Positions 7,887-15,834 of a stretch of DNA of 18,355 bases are shown piece after piece. Origin of the DNA: an uncultured Alphaproteobacteria bacterium (GTDB taxonomy: Bacteria > Pseudomonadota > Alphaproteobacteria > Rs-D84). Every line of letters begins with the position of its first letter. Position 1 is the stretch's first letter. The translations under genes were made by a program, and so were the position numbers. The DNA lies in NCBI GenBank assembly GCA_947304085.1, contig CAMZAC010000002.1, forward strand, positions 1 through 18,355. Direction: 5' to 3'. A model generated the notes under the pieces. That model worked only from the letters and a program-made list of their open reading frames with translations, had not been told where the DNA came from and searched no databases.

Positions 7887-8559
7887 ATATGTTTTTATCG
7901 GTTGAATTACACCATTTGTTTACCGGGCAGTTTGCACAGTTTGGTCGCAAAGCCTTGCAGGTATATCGACCGTGTAAAACCATAACATGATTTACAAATT
8001 CATGATATTTTTTTGGAATATATTTTAGTAATTTTGCTTCTACTTTTTCGGGGGTATTATCGTTTTTATCAACCCAACCAAAGCGATGAGATAAACGAAA
8101 CACATGGGTATCAACACCAATGTTTGGTGCATGCCATAAAACATTCGTGATTACATTTGCTGTCTTTTGCCCAACACCAGCCAATTTCATTAATTCATTG
8201 CGATTATGATATTTGTCTGGAAAACGATAATTTACATCATCACTGATATCAGATTTCAACTGTTTTGATAATTCAATAATGCTTTTTGCTTTATTATTAA
8301 AGAAAGATATTACCCGAATATGTTCTTTCAATTTATCAATACCAACTTGCAACATTTTATCGGGTGTTGACGCAATTTGGAAAAGTTTTGGGGTCACTTC
8401 ATTTACTTTTTTATCGGTCGCTTGGGCAGATAAAATTACCGCTACAGCGAAAGTAAATTCATTTGTTGCATACAACTCTGACCGGATATCCATATTCAAC
8501 GTCGGGCAGACATTTGAGAAATAAATATCCGGTGTCAAAGTTATATTTTTTTTATGCAT
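7885..8559 (-). CDS. nth: Endonuclease III
   Basis: Nth is a base-excision repair glycosylase/AP lyase that removes oxidised pyrimidines. The 224-residue form starts at ATG 8557-8559 and overlaps the end of ileS by 8 nt. An ATG further upstream at 8628 would add 23 residues lying wholly over ileS and make the protein much longer than the usual ~211. Helix-hairpin-helix LAGVGQKTA holds the catalytic Lys (K132) and GVDTHVFRL holds the catalytic Asp (D150). The C-terminal iron-sulfur motif is intact: C201-x6-C208-x2-C211-x5-C217. There is no clear ribosome binding site, so translation is probably coupled to ileS. Confidence 0.95.
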   Translation of the reverse strand: MHKKNITLTPDIYFSNVCPTLNMDIRSELYATNEFTFAVAVILSAQATDKKVNEVTPKLFQIASTPDKMLQVGIDKLKEHIRVISFFNNKAKSIIELSKQLKSDISDDVNYRFPDKYHNRNELMKLAGVGQKTANVITNVLWHAPNIGVDTHVFRLSHRFGWVDKNDNTPEKVEAKLLKYIPKKYHEFVNHVMVLHGRYTCKALRPNCANCPVNKWCNSTDKNI

Positions 8560-11500
8560 TTGTTTTTTCAATATTGATTGACAGATTATAGCCTTCGATT
8601 TCAGTGTTGAATTGGTTTGCTTCATCAAAATTCATTTCAACAATCAAGGCATCGTGCATAATGCGTTTTTTATATGTTTCAATTGCGTTGTGTAGCGCGA
8701 TTTCTGTCGTATATGTCAGTTTTATTCTGTCAGACACCTCAAGCCCTGCCGCCTTTCTTGAATCTTGGATAAAGCGCAACGTGTCATTTACTAAACCTTC
8801 TGCGATCAATTCGCTGTTGGTTTCTGTGTTCAATACAACTACAGCTGTATTATCTGGTAATGCAGCGCCTGTAATGTTATCTTTGACAGTCAAACGATTT
8901 TCAAATTCGTCAGAATTCAGAACGTAATCACCAACATATAATTTGTCGCCTTTGATTTCATAATCACCGCGTTTGACCGCTGGAATTATATCTTTCAAAG
9001 CGCCACCAAGTCGGCTACCGATTTTTGGTGTGATTAAATATACAAACGAATCTGCAACATTATGAATATCAGAAACGAATTTAATATTTTTCACATTTAA
9101 TTCGTCCTTGATAATATCCTTGTATTCAGGCATATTAATGCCTGCAATTGTCACGTCTTGCAAAGGTAAACGATTTCTCAGTTTGTATTGTTCGCGCAAC
9201 TGTTTTCCCACAGATACAATTTCTTGGACGCGACGCATATCATCAACAATTTGTGCATCTGTGTCTTTTGCAATTGGCCAATCTTCTAAATGCACAGATT
9301 CTTTGCCTGTTAAATTCTTGAATATATATTCAGAAATAAATGGTGCGAACGGTGCTAAACACGTACAAAATGTTTTTAAAACAAAGTGTAGTGTTTCAAA
9401 TGCACTTTCGTCTTCATCCCAGAATCTATCACGATTACGACGAATATACCAGTTATTCAGCACATCCAAGAAACGAACAAATTCTTTGACAGCAATATCT
9501 GATCTGTAATCTTCCAACGCTTTTGTTGTTGTGTTTATCAATTCGTTCAGTTCAGATAAAATATATTTATCTAATAAATTGTCAGAATTTGGTTCTTTAT
9601 TTACTGTGATATTCGCTGCGTTTGCATACAAAGTAAAGAAATGATATGCATTCCAAAGCGGTGTTAAAATAGTTTTAATTGTATCATTAAATACTTTACC
9701 ATCTTTATCTACACCAACTGGTTCTGCTTTCATAAAATTGCTGCCTTGGATAAACAAACGTATAGCATCTGCACCATACGTTTCCATCTGTTCTGTTGGA
9801 TCAACGTAATTTTTTAAAGATTTAGAAAATTTGCGTTTTTGTTCATCACAGATAATTCCATTACAAGAAACGACTTTGAAAGCAGGTTTATCAAACAAAG
9901 CAACCGCCATTACCATTAAACCATAAAACCAACCACGTGTTTGTTCGTTTGCTTCAAAAACATAATCTGCTGGGAAAACCTTTTCAAATTTATCTTGGTT
10001 TTCAAACGGATAATGCAAATGTGCAAATGGCATAGAACCACTTTCAAACCAACAATCTAAAACGTCAGGTATTCTGTGCCAACCGTCTTTTGTTAATTTA
10101 TCCAATGTTGGACGATGCAAATCATCAATTTTGACACCAAAGAAATCTTCTATTTCTTTGATTGAACCAAATACCTTGTATTCACCATCTTTTTCCCAAA
10201 TTGGTAATGGAACACCCCAGAATCTGTTTCTGGTAATACCCCATTCACGAGCATTTTCAATCCATGCCATAAACCGATTACCAGCAGATGTCCATTTAGT
10301 TTGTGTTTTTGTTATTTCAACTAATCTGTTGCGGATTTTTGGAACATCAACATACCATGCGTCTGTCGCACGTTGAATCAGTTTTTCTTTGCTACGTGGA
10401 CCATATGGATAACTGTGTTTATGTTGTTCTTTTTTAACCAAAATACCGTTCTGTTTCAACCAATCAATAATTTTTGGGTTCGCTTCAAATATATTTTGCC
10501 CAGCCCAATCACGAACAGTATTATCAAAATTACCATAGTCGTCCACATTCAAAATCACAGGAAATTTTGAGTTTAACGCTTTGGCTGCAAAATAGTCTTC
10601 TTCACCAAATGCAGGTGCTATATGAACGATACCGGTTCCGTCGCCATCAGATACATAATCAGCAGATATGATTTGATGCAACAATGGGTTTTGATTAGCA
10701 TAATAATCAAATATAGGTTTGTAATGCAATCCAACCAACTCTGAACCCATAACTTCGCCAACTTTTTCAGAATTTGCGAAAATTTTTTCGTATTCTTTTA
10801 ATCTGGTTTCAGCCAAAACATAAATATGTCCGTCTTCGTGTTTCATGCGAACATATTTCATATTTGGGTTAACCGCCAAAGCAGAATTCGCAGGTAATGT
10901 CCATGGTGTTGTTGTCCATGCAATTGCCCTGTCCCCATTTTCCAATTCAAACCAAACTGTCACAGTATCATCAACAACATCACGATAATCTTCGCTGGCT
11001 TCACTGTTTGATAAAACGGTTCCCAGTTTCCAATCATATGGATTTACTTTGAAATCTTTGTAAAGTAAACCTTTGTCATATAATTGTTTCAATCCCCATA
11101 TAACAGATTCCATATAGGTTTTATCCATTGTACGATAACCGTAACCGTCACCCATATCAACCCAACGACCAATACGTTCAATAAAACGTAACCATTCTGT
11201 TGAGTATTTCATAACACCGGCTTGACACATATCACAAAAAGCCCCAATACCTTGTTCTGCAACAATATTCTTGGCACTTTTACCAGTTTCATTTTCAACT
11301 GCTATTTCTGCTGGTAATCCATGGCAATCCCAACCGAGTTCACGTTCAACATGTCTTCCACACATTGTTTTATAACGAGAAACCATATCTTTGATGCTTG
11401 ATACACCCAAGTGTCCCCAATGTGGTAACCCATTTGCAAACGGGGGCCCGTCATAGAAATTAAACGGTTTACCCATCTTTGTTTTATTCAAAGATTTATG

Positions 11501-11587
11501 GAAAGTGTCGTTTTCACGCCAAAACTGTAAAACCTCATGTTCCAGTTGTGTAAAATTTGCTTTCTGTTCAGTCTTTTTGTATGCCAT
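8552..11587 (-). CDS. ileS: Isoleucine--tRNA ligase (eukaryotic-like, IleS2 type)
   Basis: This is a class I synthetase charging tRNA-Ile. The 1011-residue protein has the HIGH box as HWGH (56-59) in PFANGLPHWGHLG and GWDCHGLP a little after. The CP1 editing domain shows AWTTTPWTLPANSALAV, and the KMSKS loop is KFSKS (586-590). The sequence around HIGH (GLPHWGHL, KDMVSRYKTMCGRHVERELGW) is of the eukaryotic-like/IleS2 clade rather than the E. coli type. Members of that clade are generally less sensitive to mupirocin. HXGH is in the normal order. I chose ATG 11585-11587, preceded by AAGGA. An in-frame ATG at 11665 would translate the attenuator region and is rejected. It heads an ileS-nth operon controlled by the attenuator upstream. 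Confidence 0.96.
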   Translation of the reverse strand: MAYKKTEQKANFTQLEHEVLQFWRENDTFHKSLNKTKMGKPFNFYDGPPFANGLPHWGHLGVSSIKDMVSRYKTMCGRHVERELGWDCHGLPAEIAVENETGKSAKNIVAEQGIGAFCDMCQAGVMKYSTEWLRFIERIGRWVDMGDGYGYRTMDKTYMESVIWGLKQLYDKGLLYKDFKVNPYDWKLGTVLSNSEASEDYRDVVDDTVTVWFELENGDRAIAWTTTPWTLPANSALAVNPNMKYVRMKHEDGHIYVLAETRLKEYEKIFANSEKVGEVMGSELVGLHYKPIFDYYANQNPLLHQIISADYVSDGDGTGIVHIAPAFGEEDYFAAKALNSKFPVILNVDDYGNFDNTVRDWAGQNIFEANPKIIDWLKQNGILVKKEQHKHSYPYGPRSKEKLIQRATDAWYVDVPKIRNRLVEITKTQTKWTSAGNRFMAWIENAREWGITRNRFWGVPLPIWEKDGEYKVFGSIKEIEDFFGVKIDDLHRPTLDKLTKDGWHRIPDVLDCWFESGSMPFAHLHYPFENQDKFEKVFPADYVFEANEQTRGWFYGLMVMAVALFDKPAFKVVSCNGIICDEQKRKFSKSLKNYVDPTEQMETYGADAIRLFIQGSNFMKAEPVGVDKDGKVFNDTIKTILTPLWNAYHFFTLYANAANITVNKEPNSDNLLDKYILSELNELINTTTKALEDYRSDIAVKEFVRFLDVLNNWYIRRNRDRFWDEDESAFETLHFVLKTFCTCLAPFAPFISEYIFKNLTGKESVHLEDWPIAKDTDAQIVDDMRRVQEIVSVGKQLREQYKLRNRLPLQDVTIAGINMPEYKDIIKDELNVKNIKFVSDIHNVADSFVYLITPKIGSRLGGALKDIIPAVKRGDYEIKGDKLYVGDYVLNSDEFENRLTVKDNITGAALPDNTAVVVLNTETNSELIAEGLVNDTLRFIQDSRKAAGLEVSDRIKLTYTTEIALHNAIETYKKRIMHDALIVEMNFDEANQFNTEIEGYNLSINIEKTNA

Positions 11588-11612
11588 GGTTTCATAGTTC
11601 CTTTTGTTGTAT

Positions 11613-11634
11613 AAAAAATGGCGCCTTATGCGCC
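11613..11634 (-). terminator. Attenuator terminator of ileS
   Basis: On the minus strand GGCGC (11634-11630), loop ATAAG and GCGCC (11624-11620) form a GC-only stem, followed by A and T6 (11618-11613). It lies 25 nt before the ileS start and downstream of the Ile-rich mini-ORF. The 5' arm overlaps the 3' arm of the alternative stem at 11654-11629, so only one of the two can form. Confidence 0.72.
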
Positions 11635-11654
11635 CCAGCCACCGCCAAAGCGCA
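11629..11654 (-). promoter_or_regulatory. Antiterminator stem of ileS leader
   Basis: TGCGCTTT (11654-11647) can pair with GGGGCGCA (11636-11629): five Watson-Crick pairs, then three G-U pairs, with a 10-nt loop. This sequesters the 5' arm of the terminator. The first arm starts 7 nt after the stop codon of the leader peptide. A ribosome finishing the peptide would cover it, while one stalled at the Ile codons would leave it free. Confidence 0.6.
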
Positions 11655-11661
11655 GTGTCTG

Positions 11662-11694
11662 TCATTTAATAATAATTATTGTTTTTGTTGTCAT
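11662..11694 (-). CDS. ileS leader peptide (MTTKTIIIIK)
   Basis: This is a ten-codon ORF, ATG ACA ACA AAA ACA ATA ATT ATT ATT AAA TGA, giving MTTKTIIIIK, located 75 nt before ileS. Four Ile codons in a row, three Thr codons before them, and a following terminator/antiterminator pair are the layout of an amino-acid-sensing leader peptide. No Shine-Dalgarno sequence precedes it. The predicted transcription start falls at or next to the A of its ATG, so it is probably translated as a leaderless mRNA, as reported for the trpL leader of Sinorhizobium. There is no direct proof of translation. Confidence 0.65.
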   Translation of the reverse strand: MTTKTIIIIK

Positions 11695-11701
11695 GCGTCT
11701 A

Positions 11702-11730
11702 TTTATACAATGTTTTTTACAAAAAATCAA
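11702..11730 (-). promoter_or_regulatory. Promoter of ileS
   Basis: On the minus strand TTGATT (11730-11725) is followed by 17 bp and TATAAA (11707-11702). The expected start is near 11694-11696, at the ATG of the leader peptide. Confidence 0.7.
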
Positions 11731-11747
11731 GTTATATACGATAAAAC

Positions 11748-11776
11748 TTGAAAAAATACAAAGGTTTGTTTATACT
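11748..11776 (+). promoter_or_regulatory. Promoter of tRNA-Thr
   Basis: TTGAAA (11748-11753), 17 bp, TATACT (11771-11776). The predicted start near 11783 is four bases before the mature tRNA. It is divergent from the ileS promoter, with the two -35 boxes 17 bp apart. Confidence 0.7.
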
Positions 11777-11786
11777 GCTGGGGCAA

Positions 11787-11862
11787 GCCGGTTTAGCTCA
11801 GCTGGTAGAGCATCTCATTCGTAATGAGGGGGTCGTAGGTTCAAGTCCTATAACCGGCACCA
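11787..11862 (+). tRNA. tRNA-Thr (anticodon CGT)
   Basis: A complete cloverleaf can be drawn: acceptor GCCGGTT/AACCGGC, D-arm GCTC..GAGC, anticodon stem TCTCA/TGAGG with loop TTCGTAA (anticodon CGT at 11820-11822), and T-arm GTAGG-TTCAAGT-CCTAT. The genome encodes the CCA end (11860-11862). It decodes ACG threonine codons. It is a single gene with its own promoter, convergent with mnmG. Confidence 0.96.
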
Positions 11863-11914
11863 TCTTTTGTATCTGTGATGTTTTTGTTGGTATGTCACCT
11901 AAACAGATTTAAAC

Positions 11915-13570
11915 TTAATCTTTGTTTCCACATCTTAATCTGCGAAGCACAACCATTATTCCCGCTGGTGTCATGCCGGGTATTCGCGACAGCGATGCGA
12001 TTGTTTCTGGACGTGTTTTGGTCATCTTTTCAATCAATTCATTTGTTAAACCCGGTAAAGATTTATAATCAAAATCACGTGGTATTTTCAATTCTGCATC
12101 TTTTTTATAATTTGCAATTTCGCGTTCGTTTCTTGAAATGTATCCCGCATAAAAATTATCGTTTTCAATTGCTGTATTTTCACGTAATTGTTTTATTTTA
12201 TCGTGTAATTCTTTTGTGATTAAACCCAAAGATTCCGCCATAGAGCCCAATCTTAATATTGCATTATCAGCACGCAAATTTAACCGATATTCTGCGCGCG
12301 AAGTAAACATACGATATGGTTCATCAACCCCCAGTGTTGTTATATCATCTATTAAAACGCCAATCATAGAATTTGTTCTGTCCAAGATATGCGGTTGTTT
12401 GTCCAACGCAAACGCAGCAGCATTTGCGCCAGCGACCAAACCCTGTGCCGCGGCTTCTTCATATCCGCTGGTTCCGTTGATTTGACCCGCGAAAAACAAA
12501 CCATTTATATCTTTTGATTCCAATGTAGATTTCAATGCACGCGCATCAATCGCATCATATTCAATTGCGTATCCATATCGTGCAATCTTTGCATTTTCCA
12601 GCCCCGGTATAGTGCGAATCCATTTATCTTGAATATCACTGCCAAAACTGGTTGAAATGCCGTTTGGATAAATCAGGTCGCTATTGAAACCTTCTGGTTC
12701 TAAAAAGACATGATGCGTTGTGTGTTCTGGAAAACGCATAACTTTGTCTTCAAGTGATGGGCAATAGCGTGGCCCCATCCCCACAATATCGCCATTATAC
12801 ATTGGTGCGTTTTTTATATTATCGCGAATTATTTTATGTGTGGTTTCGTTTGTATGTGTAATAAAGCATTTTTCAGCATATTTGTTTTTATCGTCACCAA
12901 AACCAAACCAATCATGTGGATAATCGCCGGGTTGTTCTTCACATACAGAAAAATCAATACTGTCGCGATATATGCGCGCAGGTGTTCCAGTCTTTAATCG
13001 CAATAAATCAAAACCAGTTTTCTTTAACACATTTGAAATATGCGTATCGTTTTCCTGATATTCGCCATTGTCCATTAAACGACCAGATTGAATTTTTTCA
13101 CTACCACGTGTCACCAATCCACCAAGGAAAGTCCCAGTTGTTAAAACAATCGCTTTGGCAGAATATTTTTTATTTACAATTTTATTTTCAATATCTAAAT
13201 CAAAAACTGATTCGAATACAAGTGTCAGGTTTTCTGCTGTACACAAAATATTCATAACAGCATCATGATAAAAATTTCTGTCGATTTGCGCGCGCAGAGC
13301 CTGGGTTGCCGCGCCATGTGTTGCATTCAATGTGCGCCAATGAATGCCGGATTTATCGGCAGCCAATGGCATAACACCGCCCATTGCACAAATTTCAGCA
13401 ACCATTTGTGATTTGCCAGGCCCACCAATAGACGGATTGCAAGACATCGCACCGATATCGCTTTCACGCATCGTGATTAATAATGTTTTTGCACCACGAC
13501 GTGCAGATGCAGTTGCTGCCTCTACCCCTGCGTGTCCACCACCAATAACAATCACATCATAATTTTGCAT
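11915..13570 (-). CDS. mnmG: tRNA uridine 5-carboxymethylaminomethyl modification enzyme MnmG
   Basis: MnmG (GidA) is an FAD enzyme that, with MnmE, modifies U34 of tRNAs reading NNA/NNG codons. The N-terminal Rossmann motif is [12 protein letters not shown] (8-19). It is followed by [16 protein letters not shown] and later by [25 protein letters not shown] and the second signature [22 protein letters not shown]. The C-terminal helical end ISRN...SLPGLTNE...[11 protein letters not shown] is present. At 551 residues it is about 75 shorter than E. coli MnmG (629). The gap lies between LRENT (from residue 462) and YAGYI (474), where relatives have a longer helical segment. The ATG at 13568-13570, two bases after the upstream stop, is preferred to a TTG at 13603. 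It is the last gene of the fabD operon. Confidence 0.96.
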   Translation of the reverse strand: MQNYDVIVIGGGHAGVEAATASARRGAKTLLITMRESDIGAMSCNPSIGGPGKSQMVAEICAMGGVMPLAADKSGIHWRTLNATHGAATQALRAQIDRNFYHDAVMNILCTAENLTLVFESVFDLDIENKIVNKKYSAKAIVLTTGTFLGGLVTRGSEKIQSGRLMDNGEYQENDTHISNVLKKTGFDLLRLKTGTPARIYRDSIDFSVCEEQPGDYPHDWFGFGDDKNKYAEKCFITHTNETTHKIIRDNIKNAPMYNGDIVGMGPRYCPSLEDKVMRFPEHTTHHVFLEPEGFNSDLIYPNGISTSFGSDIQDKWIRTIPGLENAKIARYGYAIEYDAIDARALKSTLESKDINGLFFAGQINGTSGYEEAAAQGLVAGANAAAFALDKQPHILDRTNSMIGVLIDDITTLGVDEPYRMFTSRAEYRLNLRADNAILRLGSMAESLGLITKELHDKIKQLRENTAIENDNFYAGYISRNEREIANYKKDAELKIPRDFDYKSLPGLTNELIEKMTKTRPETIASLSRIPGMTPAGIMVVLRRLRCGNKD

Positions 13571-13572
13571 TT

Positions 13573-14127
13573 TTATTTTTCGTTTATTTTTGCGTACAAA
13601 CACATATCTTGACGACGATTCAAAGGTTTATTGAATTCATAACTTTTCATAATACCTTCGCGTGTAAAACCACATTTTTCTGCCGTTTTGCACGACGGGA
13701 TATTTTCTATATCCGCTTTTAAAATAATACGTTTGAAACCAATATTGAAAAATTCTTGGACAATTGCTTGAACAGCTTCGCTCATAAAACCTTGTCTTGC
13801 AAATTTTGGATTTAACCAATATCCGATTTCACCGGTTTCATCTGACCAATTTATGTCCATTAAAGCGCAAACCCCAACAAAAGAATTATCTGTACGCAAA
13901 AATAATCCATAGTTTGCAGTGGTTTGTTTTTTCCATTTTTGTTCCGCACCACGCAAGAAATCGAATTCTTGTTCTGGTTGTTTTATATCTGACCAAGGCA
14001 TAAATTTGAAATATTCACGATTTTTATCGATCATATCAAATATTTCATTTGCGAAACCAAAAGTCGCAACCAATGGTTTCAAATCAAGACGCATGGTTTG
14101 TAATGTTTTGAATTCTTGTGGTTTCAT
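13573..14127 (-). CDS. GNAT family N-acetyltransferase, RimJ/RimL-like
   Basis: This 184-residue acetyl-CoA-dependent transferase is of the type that modifies N-terminal amines (RimJ/RimL/RimI-like). It opens with the family pattern [11 protein letters not shown] (9-19). Motif A is [19 protein letters not shown] (101-119), in which RQGFMS corresponds to the acetyl-CoA-binding loop. Motif B is [17 protein letters not shown] (142-158). The substrate cannot be told from sequence; ribosomal proteins or a drug/metabolite amine are possible. GGAGG at the end of fabG serves as ribosome binding site. The gene is 2 nt after fabG and 2 nt before mnmG, so it belongs to the same transcript. Confidence 0.88.
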   Translation of the reverse strand: MKPQEFKTLQTMRLDLKPLVATFGFANEIFDMIDKNREYFKFMPWSDIKQPEQEFDFLRGAEQKWKKQTTANYGLFLRTDNSFVGVCALMDINWSDETGEIGYWLNPKFARQGFMSEAVQAIVQEFFNIGFKRIILKADIENIPSCKTAEKCGFTREGIMKSYEFNKPLNRRQDMCLYAKINEK

Positions 14128-14129
14128 AA

Positions 14130-14858
14130 TTAAAACCTCCCCATACCACCATTGACATGTATTGTTTGCCCGTTGATATAAGATGCTTCATCACTTGCCA
14201 AAAACACACAAGCGTTTGCTACGTCCACAGGTTCGCCAAAACGCCCTGCAGGTATTTGTGATAAATATGTTTTCTTTAATTCATCGCTTAAAACATCGGT
14301 CATAGGCGTTTTTATAAAGCCCGGTGCAATACAGTTTGCTGTGATTCCGCGCGATGCAACTTCGGCCGCTATAGATTTGGTTAATGCGATAATTCCACCC
14401 TTGGATGCAGCGTAATTTGTTTGTCCTGCGCCACCAACAACACCAACAATAGATGCCATATTTATAATACGCCCATATTTTTGTTTCATCATTGGCATAA
14501 TTGCACTGCGACACATTTTAAATGTTGCGCGTAAATTGGTATTTATAACATCATCAAATTGTTCATCAGTCATACGCATCATCAGGGTATCTTTTGTAAT
14601 GCCTGCGTTATTAATCAAAATATCCAAATGACCGTTTTTTTCAATTGTGTCATTAACCAATTTATCGCATGCGTCATCCACAGATAAATCGGCAACGATT
14701 TTTATAAAATCATCATTAAAATCTTTATTTAATTTTTCGCTGTTTCGGCCAGATACAACCACTGTTGCACCGGCATTTTTCATTTGTTTGGCTATTTCAC
14801 CACCAATTCCACCAGTTGCACCAGTAATTAAAACAACTTTATTTTTCAAATCGAACAT
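14130..14858 (-). CDS. fabG: 3-oxoacyl-[acyl-carrier-protein] reductase
   Basis: FabG is an NADPH-dependent SDR enzyme performing the first reduction in each round of type II fatty acid synthesis. The 242-residue protein has the cofactor motif TGATGGIG (12-19), NNAG (83-86), N108, and catalytic S136, Y149 and K153 in NYAASKGG. The C-terminal ...YINGQTIHVNGGM is diagnostic of FabG. GGAG eight bases before ATG 14856-14858 fixes the start. An in-frame ATG 22 codons upstream lies inside fabD. It is separated by a single base from the fabD stop. Confidence 0.96.
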   Translation of the reverse strand: MFDLKNKVVLITGATGGIGGEIAKQMKNAGATVVVSGRNSEKLNKDFNDDFIKIVADLSVDDACDKLVNDTIEKNGHLDILINNAGITKDTLMMRMTDEQFDDVINTNLRATFKMCRSAIMPMMKQKYGRIINMASIVGVVGGAGQTNYAASKGGIIALTKSIAAEVASRGITANCIAPGFIKTPMTDVLSDELKKTYLSQIPAGRFGEPVDVANACVFLASDEASYINGQTIHVNGGMGRF

Positions 14859-14859
14859 T

Positions 14860-15753
14860 TTATATCTCCAATTTATGTGCGTTAATTTTATCTGTTGTGC
14901 GTGAAACCAAACCAACCAAAGCATTTCCTGGCCCGATTTCTGTTAAATCAGTTATGCCTAAATCAACCATATTTAATACAGATTCGCGCCAACGAACCCC
15001 GTGTGTAATTTGGTAAATCAAAGATTCCTTTATCTCATCTACATCAGTCATAGGTTGACATGTTTTGTTAGAAATCAAAGGAACACAAGGTGTTTTGATT
15101 TCCGTGTTGTCCAATGCGATCTTCATTTTTTCAGCAACTTGTGCCATCAATCTTGAATGTGGTGGCACATACAAAGGCAACTTCATAGCGCGTTTTGCAC
15201 CATGTTCTTTCGCGATTTCCATTGCTGCCTCAATCGCGTTTGTTGCACCAGATATAACAATTTGTCCGGGACAATTATCATTTGCAATATCACAAATTGC
15301 GCCTGTTTGTTTTTCAGCAATTTCACAAACATTTTTCAATTCTTCAATATCCAGACCTAAAACAACAGCCATTGCACCCTGACCCGCTGGGACGGCCTTT
15401 TGCATTTCTTCGCCGCGCAGACGAACCAATTTAACCGCGTCTTCCAATGAAAGTGCGCCAGCAACACAAAGTGCTGTATATTCGCCCAAAGAATGTCCTG
15501 CTACATAATCGGGTAGTTTTGGATTATACGCACGAAACATAGCAATCGAAGTTGTTAAAATCGCAGGTTGAACATTTGCAGTCAAAGTCAATGTTTCCAT
15601 TGGACCATTGAAGATAATATCTGATAATTTTTCGCCCAATACAGAATCAGCCGTATCAAAAACTTCGCGTGCGGCAGTATTGTTATTATATAAATCTTGT
15701 CCCATTCCAACGGCTTGTGCACCTTGACCTGGGAATACATATACAGATGACAT
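14860..15753 (-). CDS. fabD: Malonyl-CoA--ACP transacylase
   Basis: FabD loads malonyl groups onto acyl carrier protein for fatty acid synthesis. The 297-residue protein has the N-terminal FPGQGAQ (7-13), the nucleophile elbow GHSLG (86-90, S88), R113 in VRLRGEEMQ for malonyl carboxylate binding, and catalytic H199 in VPPHSRLM. Start ATG 15751-15753 has AGGA six to seven bases upstream. It is the first gene of fabD-fabG-GNAT-mnmG. acpP and fabF/H are not in this operon within the window. Confidence 0.96.
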   Translation of the reverse strand: MSSVYVFPGQGAQAVGMGQDLYNNNTAAREVFDTADSVLGEKLSDIIFNGPMETLTLTANVQPAILTTSIAMFRAYNPKLPDYVAGHSLGEYTALCVAGALSLEDAVKLVRLRGEEMQKAVPAGQGAMAVVLGLDIEELKNVCEIAEKQTGAICDIANDNCPGQIVISGATNAIEAAMEIAKEHGAKRAMKLPLYVPPHSRLMAQVAEKMKIALDNTEIKTPCVPLISNKTCQPMTDVDEIKESLIYQITHGVRWRESVLNMVDLGITDLTEIGPGNALVGLVSRTTDKINAHKLEI

Positions 15754-15781
15754 AGTCGTCCTTTTGTTTGTTTACTATAAA

Positions 15782-15809
15782 ATTATAGGAAATTAAAAGC
15801 AAAAAACAA
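15782..15809 (-). promoter_or_regulatory. Candidate promoter of the fabD operon
   Basis: On the minus strand TTGTTT (15809-15804), 16 bp, then a perfect TATAAT (15787-15782), about 28 nt before the fabD start. It lies in the 81-nt gap after queH. That gap also holds an AT-only palindrome, TTTTATATATAAAA (15821-15834). Confidence 0.55.
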
Positions 15810-15834
15810 GTTTTTATATATTTTATATATAAAA

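Noticed and set aside
8560-8628. Upstream start of nth
   Set aside because: It lies wholly within ileS and makes the protein longer than its family; ATG 8559 gives the usual length.
11588-11665. N-terminal extension of IleRS starting at ATG 11665 (MTDTALWRW...)
   Set aside because: It would translate the attenuator stems, has no family similarity and no ribosome site; ATG 11587 has AAGGA and matches known starts.
11871-11908. Inverted ATCTGT/ACAGAT as terminator for tRNA-Thr or mnmG
   Set aside because: Short A-T-rich arms with a long loop and no T-run; not convincing.
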